Assembly: GCF_040395035.1 (NCBI RefSeq)
Contig: NZ_JBEBRB010000001.1
Span: forward strand, 62,001-126,000
Length of the DNA stretch: 64,000 bases
From: Parapedobacter lycopersici_A
GTDB lineage: Bacteria > Bacteroidota > Bacteroidia > Sphingobacteriales > Sphingobacteriaceae
Direction of reading: 5' to 3'
In this document: positions 1 to 8,214 of the stretch, in pieces
Position numbering within the stretch: position 1 is the first letter of the stretch
How the letters are laid out: every line of letters begins with the position of its first letter
The notes under the pieces: model-generated
What the model was told of the DNA's origin: nothing
Seen by the model: the letters and a program-made list of their open reading frames with translations, nothing else
Databases searched by the model: none
Translations under genes and position numbers: made by a program

Positions 1-130
1 TGAATGCGTCTACGGCATCGTTTCCGTTCGTTACGGTTTTCACGCTGTAGCCTTTTTCATTGAGCAGCATGATGTGCGGCTTCAACAAATCAATCTCGTC
101 ATCTGCCCAGAGTATATTCGTTTCCTGCAT
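1..130 (-). CDS. porX: PorX-type response regulator, N-terminal 43 residues only
   Basis: The gene starts at the ATG at 130 and runs off the left edge. The visible protein begins MQETNILWADDEIDLLKPHI, a receiver-domain start with the acidic pair (WADDEID) that holds Mg2+; the phospho-acceptor Asp lies outside the window. The WADDEIDLLKPHI wording is characteristic of PorX, a receiver fused to an alkaline-phosphatase-superfamily domain. PorX is the response regulator of the PorXY system that controls type IX secretion in Bacteroidota. The C-terminal effector domain cannot be seen, so the assignment rests on the N-terminus, but sprA and gldB in the same window fit it. Confidence 0.85.
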   Translation of the reverse strand, partial: MQETNILWADDEIDLLKPHIMLLNEKGYSVKTVTNGNDAVDAF

Positions 131-265
131 CGTTTTCAGTATCCTTCGCTAATTTTTACCGTTCGTTCGGTAAGCAGCAACTGCTTACCCTGTCTATTTT
201 CCACGAACATAACGAAAAGTTGACTGATCCGGCGATTTTTAACATTAATTAACAGGCAGGTCTTG

Positions 266-273
266 TATCTTTG
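266..273 (+). promoter_or_regulatory. Bacteroidota -7 box (TATCTTTG) for the HD gene
   Basis: TATCTTTG fits the TAnnTTTG consensus; no good -33 TTTG is found 19 bases upstream. It overlaps a possible TTG start at 271, which argues for the later start at 319. Confidence 0.6.
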
Positions 274-318
274 CAGGCAGGTGAAGCCATCAGGGCTATC
301 CTGCAATTGGAACGCGCA

Positions 319-1548
319 TTGAATAAGAAAAAAATAATAAACGACCCGGTATATGGATTCATTTCCATTCCGTCTGCTTTTATTTTTGACCTGATCCAAC
401 ACCCGTATTTTCAGCGGCTGCGTTACATCAAGCAGGTCAGCATGACCCACTTGGTTTATCCGGGCGCTTTGCATACCCGGTTCCAGCATGCGCTGGGCGC
501 CATGCACCTGATGGGCCTGGCGATTGAAACGCTGCGGAACAAAGATATCGTGATTACCCCGGAAGAGGAGGAGGCCGTACTGGCGGCCATTTTACTGCAC
601 GACATCGGCCATGGCCCTTTTTCCCATTCGCTGGAACATACGTTGGTAGAAGGCGTTTCCCATGAAATGCTGTCGATGCTCATGATGAATGAACTGAACC
701 AGACCTTTGAGGGACGGCTTGATCTGGCGATTACGATTTTCAACAACAGTTATCCCAAAAAATTTCTTCACCAGTTGGTGTCCGGACAGCTCGATATCGA
801 TCGGATGGATTACCTGAACCGCGACAGCTTCTTTACAGGTGTTTATGAAGGCGTGATCAGTTTTGACCGGATCATCAAAATGCTGAATGTTGCCGGCAAT
901 GAATTGGTACTCGAACAAAAGGGAATTTATTCCGCCGAAAAATTCCTGATCGCGCGCCGGCTGATGTATTGGCAGGTATACCTGCATAAGACCGTGTTAA
1001 GTGCCGAGCAGATGCTCCTTAAAATTCTCCAACGGGCTAAGGAACTGTGTGGAATGGGTATTACCTTATTTGCGTCACCATCCTTGGAACATTTTTTGTG
1101 CAACAGGATTACCCGGGAAAATTTCACTGGGGATGTGTCACATTTGGTACATTTTTCGCGTCTTGATGACACGGATATTTTGTCGGCAATCAAGACGTGG
1201 GCATATCACACAGACGATGTATTGAGCATGCTGTGTAGCCGGTTAATCACGAGGGAGCTTTACCATACGGAACTGCATACGACTGCTCCGGCACGGGAGC
1301 AGCTTGCGGATCTGAAACAAAAGGCCGTAACATTTTTTGGAATTGATCCGTCAAAAGCGGATTATTATGTTTGGGTGCAACCCATTGAGAATAGCGCCTA
1401 CGAACTGAATGACAGTAATATAAAAATTTTAATGAAGGACGGCAGCATATTGGATATCGCCGAAGCTTCAGATTTAGCTAACCTGGAAACATTATCAAAG
1501 AAAGTCCAAAAATTTGCTGTTTCTTTTCCCAAGGAATTATTGCGGTGA
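319..1548 (+). CDS. HD domain (dNTPase-like) metal-dependent phosphohydrolase
   Basis: A protein of 409 residues with an HD superfamily domain. RFQHALGAMHL supplies the first His and LLHDIGHGPFSHSLEH the HD doublet and following His; a later SGQLDIDRMDYLNRDS segment gives the distal Asp. This layout is that of the SAMHD1/dGTPase-like HD hydrolases, so a nucleotide phosphohydrolase activity is expected, but the substrate cannot be read from sequence. The start chosen is TTG at 319 (MNKKKIINDPVYGF), where the conserved N-terminus of the family begins; the frame is open back to a TTG at 271, but that lies in the promoter -7 box. It precedes lpxD with a separate promoter between them. Confidence 0.8.
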   Translation: MNKKKIINDPVYGFISIPSAFIFDLIQHPYFQRLRYIKQVSMTHLVYPGALHTRFQHALGAMHLMGLAIETLRNKDIVITPEEEEAVLAAILLHDIGHGPFSHSLEHTLVEGVSHEMLSMLMMNELNQTFEGRLDLAITIFNNSYPKKFLHQLVSGQLDIDRMDYLNRDSFFTGVYEGVISFDRIIKMLNVAGNELVLEQKGIYSAEKFLIARRLMYWQVYLHKTVLSAEQMLLKILQRAKELCGMGITLFASPSLEHFLCNRITRENFTGDVSHLVHFSRLDDTDILSAIKTWAYHTDDVLSMLCSRLITRELYHTELHTTAPAREQLADLKQKAVTFFGIDPSKADYYVWVQPIENSAYELNDSNIKILMKDGSILDIAEASDLANLETLSKKVQKFAVSFPKELLR

Positions 1549-1580
1549 TTTCCATACAATGGACTGACAACCAGCAATAG

Positions 1581-1611
1581 TTTGTTTATAGTATTTAAAC
1601 TTATAAATTTG
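1581..1611 (+). promoter_or_regulatory. Promoter of the lpxD-lpxC-lpxA operon
   Basis: TTTG at 1581-1584, exactly 19 bases, then TAAATTTG at 1604-1611: a perfect Bacteroidota promoter. The lpxD ATG is only three bases after the -7 box, so the transcript may be leaderless. Confidence 0.85.
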
Positions 1612-1614
1612 CAG

Positions 1615-2655
1615 ATGCAATTTTCCGCACATCAAATCGCAACACTCGTAGGCGGGTCCCTGGAAGGAGACCCTAATGTGATGGTGGGACAATTGGCCAA
1701 GATTGAGGAGGCGTCAAGTGGCTCTTTATCCTTTTTATCCAATCCGAAATACGAACCTTACCTCTATACCACACAGGCATCGGTCGTGATTGTCAATGCC
1801 GACCAGAAACTGGACAGGCCGGTACAGAGTACGATTATCCGGACCAAGAACGCATATTCCGCGTTTTCCACCCTGCTGGAGGTATACAATAAGATGCGCC
1901 TGGAAAAAACAGGAGTGGAACAGCCTTCTTATATTCATCCCAGCGCGAAAATCGGGAAAAACGTTTACGTAGGTGCTTTTGCTTATATTGACAAGGATGC
2001 GGTTATCGGCGATAACTGTAAAATATATCCCCACGTTTACGTGGGCGACCATGTGCAGATCGGGAACGACACGACCCTGTTTCCCCGCGTGTGCGTTTAT
2101 TACGACTGTGTCATCGGTGCGCACGTGACCGTACACTCGGGTACGGTGATTGGGAGTGATGGCTTCGGGTTTGCCCCGAAAGAAGACGGTACTTATCAGA
2201 AAATCAACCAGATTGGCAATGTGCTGATCGAGGATCACGTGGAGGTAGGCGCCAATACGGTAATCGACCGCGCTACGATGGGGTCGACTATTATTCGCCA
2301 GGGCGTAAAACTGGACAACCTGATTCAGATTGCCCACAACGTGGAGGTGGGTAAAAACACGGTCATCGCGGCACAGTCAGGTATTTCCGGCAGTACAAAA
2401 ATCGGAGAACATGCCGTAATTGGCGGACAGGTAGGCGTTGTCGGCCACATCAGCATCGCTAACGGGAGCCAGATACAGGCCCAGTCCGGTGTCAACCGGG
2501 CCATTGTGGAAGAAGGAAAAAAATGGTCGGGAAGCCCCGCCACACCTTATAACGCCCAAATGCGCTCACAGGTAATTTATGCCCGCCTGCCGGAATTGGA
2601 GCGGCGGCTGGAAGAACTGGAACAATTACTATTAACTAAAGAAGAATCGAAATAA
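1615..2655 (+). CDS. lpxD: UDP-3-O-(3-hydroxyacyl)glucosamine N-acyltransferase
   Basis: A 346-residue protein for the third step of lipid A synthesis, transferring a 3-hydroxyacyl chain from ACP to the 2-amino group of UDP-3-O-acylglucosamine. The N-terminal uridine-binding domain (about 1-100, SFLSNPKYEPYL) is followed by a left-handed beta-helix of hexapeptide repeats (YIHPSAKIGKNVYVGAFAYI onward). The catalytic His lies in LIQIAHNVEVG, and the SGSDGFGFAP-type segment (IGSDGFGFAPKEDG) is present. Start ATG 1615 gives the usual LpxD N-terminus; any start further upstream would lie inside the promoter. It heads an operon with lpxC-fabZ and lpxA. Confidence 0.95.
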   Translation: MQFSAHQIATLVGGSLEGDPNVMVGQLAKIEEASSGSLSFLSNPKYEPYLYTTQASVVIVNADQKLDRPVQSTIIRTKNAYSAFSTLLEVYNKMRLEKTGVEQPSYIHPSAKIGKNVYVGAFAYIDKDAVIGDNCKIYPHVYVGDHVQIGNDTTLFPRVCVYYDCVIGAHVTVHSGTVIGSDGFGFAPKEDGTYQKINQIGNVLIEDHVEVGANTVIDRATMGSTIIRQGVKLDNLIQIAHNVEVGKNTVIAAQSGISGSTKIGEHAVIGGQVGVVGHISIANGSQIQAQSGVNRAIVEEGKKWSGSPATPYNAQMRSQVIYARLPELERRLEELEQLLLTKEESK

Positions 2656-2688
2656 ATCTACCTTAATCCCGTTCGGGGATCAGTCATA

Positions 2689-4104
2689 ATGACTATGAAT
2701 GTAAAACAAAGAACAATTAAGTCTGAAATTACCGTCTCAGGTGTCGGTTTACATACCGGGAAGCCGGTAACCATGACACTGAAACCTGCTCCGGAGCATC
2801 ATTGGTATAAATTCAGACGCATCGACCTGGAAAACCAACCCACTGTCTTAGTTGACGCTGATCATGTTTCGGACACGTCCCGTGGTACAACGATCTCCCA
2901 GAACGGCGCCAGTGTCAGTACCATCGAGCATTTAATGGCTGCGCTGGTGGGGTTGCAAATCGACAACGTACTGATCGATATCGACGGACCGGAAGTGCCG
3001 ATCATGGACGGTAGCTCGGCTCCATTTGTAAAAGTGCTGGAGCAGGCAGGCTATACCGATCAGAATGCCGACCGCGATTATTACGAAATTCCGCATAATA
3101 TCCACCATACCGAATCCGACCGCAAGGTGGAGATGGTTGCCATGCCGCTCGATGGCTACCGTTTTACTTGCATGATTGATTTTAACTCGCCGGTACTGGG
3201 GAGCCAGCATGCATCCATCAGTAACATCGACGAGTTCGCTAAGGATATTGCGCTATCCCGCACGTTCTGTTTCCTGCATGAACTGGAAATGCTGTTGAAA
3301 AACAACCTGATCAAGGGAGGCGACCTGAACAATGCCATCGTTGTGGTAGACAAAGAGGTAAGCAGGGAAGAACTGCGGAACCTGGCCAAGCTGTTCAACC
3401 GCGAGGACATTGACGTGGCCAAGGAAGGCATCCTGGATAACATTGAGCTGCGTTACCAGAATGAGCCGGCCCGACATAAGTTACTGGATATGATTGGCGA
3501 CCTTGCCCTGGTGGGGCGGCCGATCAAAGGCCACATCATGGCGGCGAGACCGGGGCACGCGGCGAACGTCGCGTTTGCTAAAAAGATAAAAGCCCAGATA
3601 AAAAAGGAGAAGGGCCGGAAATACGCCAAGGTCTATAACCCCAATGTACCGCCGTTGTATGACACGATACAGATCATGAAGATCCTGCCGCATAGGCAGC
3701 CGTTCCTGATGGTGGATAAGATTCTGGAGTTGACAAAAACCCATGTGGTGGGATTAAAGAATGTGACCATGAATGAAGACCTGTTCATGGGGCATTTCCC
3801 CGGGGCACCCGTTTTTCCGGGTGTACTGCAAATCGAGGCCATGGCGCAGACAGGCGGGATACTGGTATTGAGCACAGTACCCGATCCGGAAAATTACCTG
3901 ACGCTGTTTCTCAAAATTGAGAACGCCCGTTTTAAAGCACAGGTCAATCCCGGCGACACCATCATCTTCCGGTGTGACCTGCTGGAGCCCATCCGCCGGG
4001 GTATTGCCCAGATGAAGGGCATCGGCATGGTAGGGGAAAAGGTCGTTGTAGAAGCAGAATTAATGGCACAAATCGTAAAAGTAAAGGATAACCAGGCATC
4101 ATGA
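2689..4104 (+). CDS. lpxC-fabZ: LpxC-FabZ fusion: UDP-acylglucosamine deacetylase / 3-hydroxyacyl-ACP dehydratase
   Basis: A 471-residue bifunctional enzyme. Residues about 6-310 are LpxC, the zinc deacetylase that commits to lipid A synthesis: STIEHLMAAL gives zinc His81, and HKLLDMIGDLAL gives His263 and Asp267. Residues about 322-465 are FabZ, a hot-dog dehydratase: LPHRQPFLMVDKI, then MGHFPGAPVFPG with catalytic His369 and QIEAMAQ with Glu383. The fusion is typical of Bacteroidota. It ties lipid A synthesis to the beta-hydroxyacyl-ACP branch point. It starts 33 bases after lpxD; the ATG at 2695 is an equally possible start. It overlaps lpxA by four bases (ATGA), which suggests translational coupling. 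Confidence 0.95.
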   Translation: MTMNVKQRTIKSEITVSGVGLHTGKPVTMTLKPAPEHHWYKFRRIDLENQPTVLVDADHVSDTSRGTTISQNGASVSTIEHLMAALVGLQIDNVLIDIDGPEVPIMDGSSAPFVKVLEQAGYTDQNADRDYYEIPHNIHHTESDRKVEMVAMPLDGYRFTCMIDFNSPVLGSQHASISNIDEFAKDIALSRTFCFLHELEMLLKNNLIKGGDLNNAIVVVDKEVSREELRNLAKLFNREDIDVAKEGILDNIELRYQNEPARHKLLDMIGDLALVGRPIKGHIMAARPGHAANVAFAKKIKAQIKKEKGRKYAKVYNPNVPPLYDTIQIMKILPHRQPFLMVDKILELTKTHVVGLKNVTMNEDLFMGHFPGAPVFPGVLQIEAMAQTGGILVLSTVPDPENYLTLFLKIENARFKAQVNPGDTIIFRCDLLEPIRRGIAQMKGIGMVGEKVVVEAELMAQIVKVKDNQAS

Positions 4105-4895
4105 TACAGCCACTTGCGTATATACACCCACAGGCTAGGATTGCCGGTAATGTGGTTATTGAACCCTTTGTTACGATACACAAGGATGTTGTCATCGAAG
4201 ACGGCACGTGGATCGGCTCCAACGTAACAATCATGGACGGTGCACGGATCGGAAAGAACTGCCGCATATTTCCCGGGGCAGTCATATCGGGAATCCCGCA
4301 GGACCTGAAGTTCGATGGCGAGGACACAACGGTTGAAATCGGGGACAACACCACCATCCGGGAGTGCGTCACGGTAAACCGGGGCACAAAGGACAAATGG
4401 AAGACCGTCATCGGAAAGAATTGCCTCATCCAGGCATACAGCCATATTGCACACGACTGTATTATCGGCGACAACTGTATTTTCTCAAACAGCAGCACAC
4501 TGGCCGGACATATTACCGTGGGCGACTATGTGGTACTGGCTGGCCTGGTAGCGGTCCACCAGTTCTGCCACATTGGGTCACATGCGTTCATCGCTGGAGG
4601 TTCATTGGTGCGGAAAGATGTGCCGCCGTTCGTTAAGGCTGCGCGGGAGCCGCTTGCCTACGTGGGCATCAACTCCGTTGGCCTCCGGAGACGGGGATTT
4701 TCCTCCAGCCAGATCAATGAAATACAGGATATTTACCGGATTCTTTTCGTTAAGAATAACAACCTGACGAAGGCCCTGGATATCATCGAAGCGGAATATA
4801 AACCCACAGAGGTCCGCGATGAAATACTGGATTTCATCCGGAATTCCAACCGCGGCGTAATGAAGGGATTCGGTCAGAGCAAGGGTATGCTTTAA
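4101..4895 (+). CDS. lpxA: UDP-N-acetylglucosamine acyltransferase
   Basis: A 264-residue first enzyme of lipid A synthesis. It has a left-handed beta-helix with many hexapeptide repeats (IHPQARIAGNVVIEPFVTI onward), GIPQDLKF typical of LpxA, and the catalytic His118 in SHIAHDC. The C-terminal helical part (about 190-264) with VGLRRRGFS matches LpxA and not LpxD. Its ATG overlaps the lpxC-fabZ stop. The gene order lpxD, lpxC-fabZ, lpxA is a Raetz-pathway operon acting at the cytoplasmic face of the inner membrane. Confidence 0.95.
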   Translation: MIQPLAYIHPQARIAGNVVIEPFVTIHKDVVIEDGTWIGSNVTIMDGARIGKNCRIFPGAVISGIPQDLKFDGEDTTVEIGDNTTIRECVTVNRGTKDKWKTVIGKNCLIQAYSHIAHDCIIGDNCIFSNSSTLAGHITVGDYVVLAGLVAVHQFCHIGSHAFIAGGSLVRKDVPPFVKAAREPLAYVGINSVGLRRRGFSSSQINEIQDIYRILFVKNNNLTKALDIIEAEYKPTEVRDEILDFIRNSNRGVMKGFGQSKGML

Positions 4896-4922
4896 GGGAT
4901 AAGGACTACTAATGCCGGCCAC

Positions 4923-5546
4923 GTGGAGATAGTGCTCGAAGATATGGGTAGACGGTTTAACCGGGAATGGATTTTCCGGCACCTGGACTACCGATTTTCA
5001 GCTGGGCAAAGCTATGCCGTACTGGGACCGAACGGTTCCGGTAAATCTACACTGCTACAGGTCATTGCTTCCAGCCTTACCCCTTCTACGGGCCATATCC
5101 GGTACGCACTGGACGGGTCGGCCGTAGCTATCGACCACGTGTACCGGCTCATGGCCATCGCAGCGCCCTACATGGAACTGATTGAAGAGTTTACGCTCGC
5201 CGAACTGGTCGCGTTCCATTTTTCATTTAAAAAATACCTCCCTGGATACGACCTCCAGGCAATCATTGAACTGATGGGACTGCAGGCAGCCCGCGATAAG
5301 GCGCTGCGCCACTTTTCTTCGGGTATGCGGCAACGGGTAAAACTGGCGCTGGCCTGCTGCTCGGATGTGCCTGTCCTGTTACTGGACGAGCCCACATCCA
5401 ACCTGGACCGTGCGGGGATCGACTGGTACCTGGAGCTGGTCGGGGCAACCCAGGAAAACCGGTTGCTGATCGTATGCTCCAACCAGGAACACGAGTACCG
5501 TTTCTGCACGGAAACCCTGCGGATTACCGATTACAAACAGGCATAA
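4923..5546 (+). CDS. ABC transporter ATP-binding protein (CcmA-like size, orphan)
   Basis: A 207-residue ABC ATPase that uses GTG as start; there is no in-frame ATG upstream. Walker A is GPNGSGKST, the signature is FSSGMRQRVKLALA and Walker B is VLLLDEPTSNLD. The small size and single domain resemble CcmA-type exporter ATPases. No permease gene is adjacent: lpxA lies 27 bases upstream and efp downstream. Its partner must be elsewhere or the call as a transporter is incomplete. The close spacing suggests co-transcription with the lipid A genes, but the substrate is unknown. Confidence 0.8.
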   Translation: MEIVLEDMGRRFNREWIFRHLDYRFSAGQSYAVLGPNGSGKSTLLQVIASSLTPSTGHIRYALDGSAVAIDHVYRLMAIAAPYMELIEEFTLAELVAFHFSFKKYLPGYDLQAIIELMGLQAARDKALRHFSSGMRQRVKLALACCSDVPVLLLDEPTSNLDRAGIDWYLELVGATQENRLLIVCSNQEHEYRFCTETLRITDYKQA

Positions 5547-5583
5547 TACGTTACCCGCGACAGGCGTGTTTTTTTGTGATGCA

Positions 5584-5615
5584 TTTGTATCTGGGGACCG
5601 AATTCTGTATTTTTG
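5584..5615 (+). promoter_or_regulatory. Promoter of efp
   Basis: TTTG at 5584-5587, 20 bases, then TATTTTTG at 5608-5615, 30 bases before the efp ATG. Confidence 0.65.
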
Positions 5616-5645
5616 GACAGTTAAGAATTACGAATAGCAATACGT

Positions 5646-6206
5646 ATGGCTAAAGCTTCAGAAGTAAAGACAGGTAATATTTTACGTTTCAATGGTGCAC
5701 TGGTAAACGTAGAGGAATTTATTCACCGCACGCCCGGCAACCTGCGGGCGTTTTATCAGGCGCGGATGCGCAATGTAAAAACCGGGAAACTCGTTGAATA
5801 CCGTTTCCGTACAGATGAGGAAGTTGAAATCGCGCGGGTAGAAACCAGCGATTACCAGTATCTGTATGAGGAGGGCGAGACATTTGTGGTGATGGACAAC
5901 AATACGTTTGAACAATTTAATGTTCCGAAGCATCTTTTCGGTGATTCGGCACGGTTTTTGAAGGAAGGTATGCAGGTGATTGTGGCGCTTGAAAGCGATG
6001 AACCGATCATGGCTCAGGCACCCACAACCGTAGAATTGGAAATTACCTATACGGAACCGGCAGTTAAAGGCGACACATCTACCAATGCCTTAAAAAGTGC
6101 GACAGTGGAAACGGGAGTGGAGATTAAGGTGCCTCTTTTTGTAAATCAGGGAGATAAAGTAAAAGTAGATACACGTACGGGAGATTATATCGAACGGGTG
6201 AAATAA
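5646..6206 (+). CDS. efp: Elongation factor P, Asn-tip type
   Basis: A 186-residue protein with the three-domain EF-P layout: KOW-like domain I (1-65), OB domain II (66-125) and OB domain III (126-186, ending GDKVKVDTRTGDYIERV). EF-P enters stalled ribosomes to help form proline-proline bonds. The loop that reaches the peptidyl-transferase centre reads RTPGNLRAF, so the place of E. coli Lys34 (PGKGQAF) is Asn32. Neither lysylation nor arginine rhamnosylation can occur there. It has its own promoter and a hairpin terminator at 6240-6278. Confidence 0.95.
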   Translation: MAKASEVKTGNILRFNGALVNVEEFIHRTPGNLRAFYQARMRNVKTGKLVEYRFRTDEEVEIARVETSDYQYLYEEGETFVVMDNNTFEQFNVPKHLFGDSARFLKEGMQVIVALESDEPIMAQAPTTVELEITYTEPAVKGDTSTNALKSATVETGVEIKVPLFVNQGDKVKVDTRTGDYIERVK

Positions 6207-6239
6207 AGATATCAAATTTTTAGGTTTAGGTTGATTATT

Positions 6240-6278
6240 CGGTCTTGGGGCTCCCCGCTCCAAGGCCGATGTTTTTTT
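6240..6278 (+). terminator. Rho-independent terminator after efp
   Basis: A nine-base stem (CGGTCTTGG with CCAAGGCCG, one G-T pair) closes an 11-base loop and is followed by seven T residues at 6272-6278. Confidence 0.75.
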
Positions 6279-6319
6279 GGGGTACTTTATTCGGTATATT
6301 CGCACCGGACAACGGGAAT

Positions 6320-6931
6320 ATGGACCAGACCAAACAAGCATTACGTCAAGCCTACCGGGAAAAACGGATCCGGCTTTCTGCCGATGAACTCAACCGGTTA
6401 AACGAAGCGCTCCTGGCGCAGGTTAAGCAATTCGACATGGCGGGTATCCGCACGGCACACTTATTTTTACCAATTAAGGGAAATCACGAACCCGACACAT
6501 TTGCCATTGCGGATTGGCTGCTGGAACGGTATCCGGGCATCCGGCTGGCCACTACCCAGCACGGGAAGGATATGCAGGCGATGACGCCGGTCATCTGGGA
6601 TCGCCGGGCGCCGCTGAAGGAAAACCGCTGGAAAATTCCCGAACCGGAACAGGGTGTGTCCATTCCTGCGGACACTATTGATGCGTTGTTTATACCCCTG
6701 CTCGTCTTTGACAAAAATGGAAACCGCGTAGGTTACGGAAAGGGGTTTTACGATCGTTTCCTGGATACATGCCGGCCGGACGCGCTCCGCATCGGATTAT
6801 CATTGTTCGACCCGGTGGAAGCGATCAGTGACCTGCACGCCCACGACATCCCCCTCTCCCACTGCATTACCCCCAACGGACGGTGGGCATTCGGCGGACC
6901 GGACACGGCTAATACAGTATCCGGAATTTGA
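6320..6931 (+). CDS. 5-formyltetrahydrofolate cyclo-ligase
   Basis: A 203-residue enzyme of the MTHFS family, which converts 5-formyl-THF to 5,10-methenyl-THF with ATP. Near the N-terminus KQALRQAYREKRIRL carries the basic ATP-binding residues; the C-terminal signature is VGYGKGFYDRFL. ATG 6320 (MDQTKQALRQ) is taken as start; the frame is open upstream through the efp terminator, which cannot be coding. The 3' end overlaps the convergent serine-pathway gene by 23 bases. Confidence 0.9.
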   Translation: MDQTKQALRQAYREKRIRLSADELNRLNEALLAQVKQFDMAGIRTAHLFLPIKGNHEPDTFAIADWLLERYPGIRLATTQHGKDMQAMTPVIWDRRAPLKENRWKIPEPEQGVSIPADTIDALFIPLLVFDKNGNRVGYGKGFYDRFLDTCRPDALRIGLSLFDPVEAISDLHAHDIPLSHCITPNGRWAFGGPDTANTVSGI

Positions 6932-8198
6932 TGGTGTGGTCAATCTGCCGCAGCTGTTTAAGCAACTTCCGGTCGTATGCCGTGTCAACATCGGTTACCG
7001 CATAGCCTATATTGCCTTTGGTCATCAGAAACTGTGCGATGATATTAATCTGATTTTCCGCGAACAGCTGATTGATCTGCGCCATAACGCCGGGCACGTT
7101 CTGATGAATGTGAAGCAAGCGGTGAGCTTTTTCCACTTTTGGCAGCTGCAAATTCGGAAAATTACGGCTCATATAGGTATCTCCCCGATTGATAAAATCG
7201 GCCATGCGCCGGGGAATAAATTCACAGTTGCGCTTTTTCGCTTTTTTATCGTCGAACAGCACAATTCCCTTTTCATTGCAGATTTCCCGGTTTACCTGAT
7301 CTTTGCTATCGCCCAGGTAGCCGAGTGTTTTCAGCTTATCCGCGCGCGTCAACTGGTCGTCGCTCAGCTTCACATTGCTTCCCAGTAGCAGCATCCCGAC
7401 GTCTTTCACGTACTTTTCTTCAAACGTTTCCTTGACACGGATCGAGAAGCCATCCCGTTTGAGGATGTGAGCCGCAATTTCAGGGACATTCCCCACAATC
7501 AGGCACAGAATCCGATTCTTGGGATAAGAGATCGCCCTGGGCAGATCATTGACATACAGGAATTCGTCAAAACTTGGTGTAATGTGATCGGCCTTTTCCG
7601 ACACGCTTTTACGCTCGATATTTTCGGTAAACGCAAAGAAACGTTCAATTAATCCGGATTCCTTTAACTGAAAGTCCGAATAACCATCACCGATACCGTA
7701 AATTTTACCGGGTAGCTGCAGTTGTTTCAGTAGCTTCACCTTGCCGCCCTCTTCCGATAGCGGATTGTTTTCATCGTAGCCGGTGATGTTTCCCTCTTCG
7801 TCAAATGTAAAGGTATTGGCATATACATTTTCCTGCTGGATATGGTACGGCGATACGACGGGAATAATAAACTCCTTAAAGCCGCCGGACACAATGAGGG
7901 CGCTTTCGCTATGCTTTTTGAAGAATTCGCGGTTGCGGAGAAATGACGGAGACACTTTTTTCTTCAATACCGACACCAGTTTCTTAAGGTGGTCGCGATT
8001 GGCCTCCAATAACCTGATCCTGCCCGCGAGGCTGTCACGGAAAGACAGCTGGCCATTCATGGCGAGATTTGTCAATCGCTCTATTTCCTCATAAATCAGT
8101 TCCCTGGCTGGGTGTTTAGCCAATGATATCCGAGCCAATTCGTCTAACGCTTCCACCTGCGTAAAGGTGCTGTCAAAATCGATGATGTAATAGTTCAT
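6909..8198 (-). CDS. Phosphoserine phosphatase-like HAD fused to a PGDH remnant and ACT domain
   Basis: A 429-residue protein in three parts. Residues 1-225 form a HAD subfamily IB phosphatase: DFDSTFT at 7-13 with nucleophile Asp7 and Asp9, IVSGGF at 102-107, GDGYSD at 170-175. Residues about 228-320 resemble the N-terminal substrate half of D-3-phosphoglycerate dehydrogenase (ILCLIVGNVPEIAAHILKRD), but there is no Rossmann GxGxxG motif. Instead the chain jumps to the linker usually found after the NAD domain (ADFINRGDTYMSRNFPNLQLP, about 333-353). Residues 358-429 are a SerA-type ACT domain (LLHIHQNVPGVMAQINQLFAEN). The likely activity is phosphoserine phosphatase, perhaps controlled by serine binding at the ACT domain. 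PGDH activity is not expected. It lies 16 bases after the epimerase gene, probably in one transcript. Confidence 0.8.
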   Translation of the reverse strand: MNYYIIDFDSTFTQVEALDELARISLAKHPARELIYEEIERLTNLAMNGQLSFRDSLAGRIRLLEANRDHLKKLVSVLKKKVSPSFLRNREFFKKHSESALIVSGGFKEFIIPVVSPYHIQQENVYANTFTFDEEGNITGYDENNPLSEEGGKVKLLKQLQLPGKIYGIGDGYSDFQLKESGLIERFFAFTENIERKSVSEKADHITPSFDEFLYVNDLPRAISYPKNRILCLIVGNVPEIAAHILKRDGFSIRVKETFEEKYVKDVGMLLLGSNVKLSDDQLTRADKLKTLGYLGDSKDQVNREICNEKGIVLFDDKKAKKRNCEFIPRRMADFINRGDTYMSRNFPNLQLPKVEKAHRLLHIHQNVPGVMAQINQLFAENQINIIAQFLMTKGNIGYAVTDVDTAYDRKLLKQLRQIDHTIKFRILY

Positions 8199-8214
8199 CC
8201 GTTATTTATGTATG

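Noticed and set aside
271..318. Longer N-terminus for the HD protein from TTG 271
   Set aside because: It overlaps the TATCTTTG promoter box, and the family start matches TTG 319.
1735..2337. Minus-strand frame of 200 codons inside lpxD
   Set aside because: It is a mirror of the hexapeptide-repeat coding sequence of lpxD.
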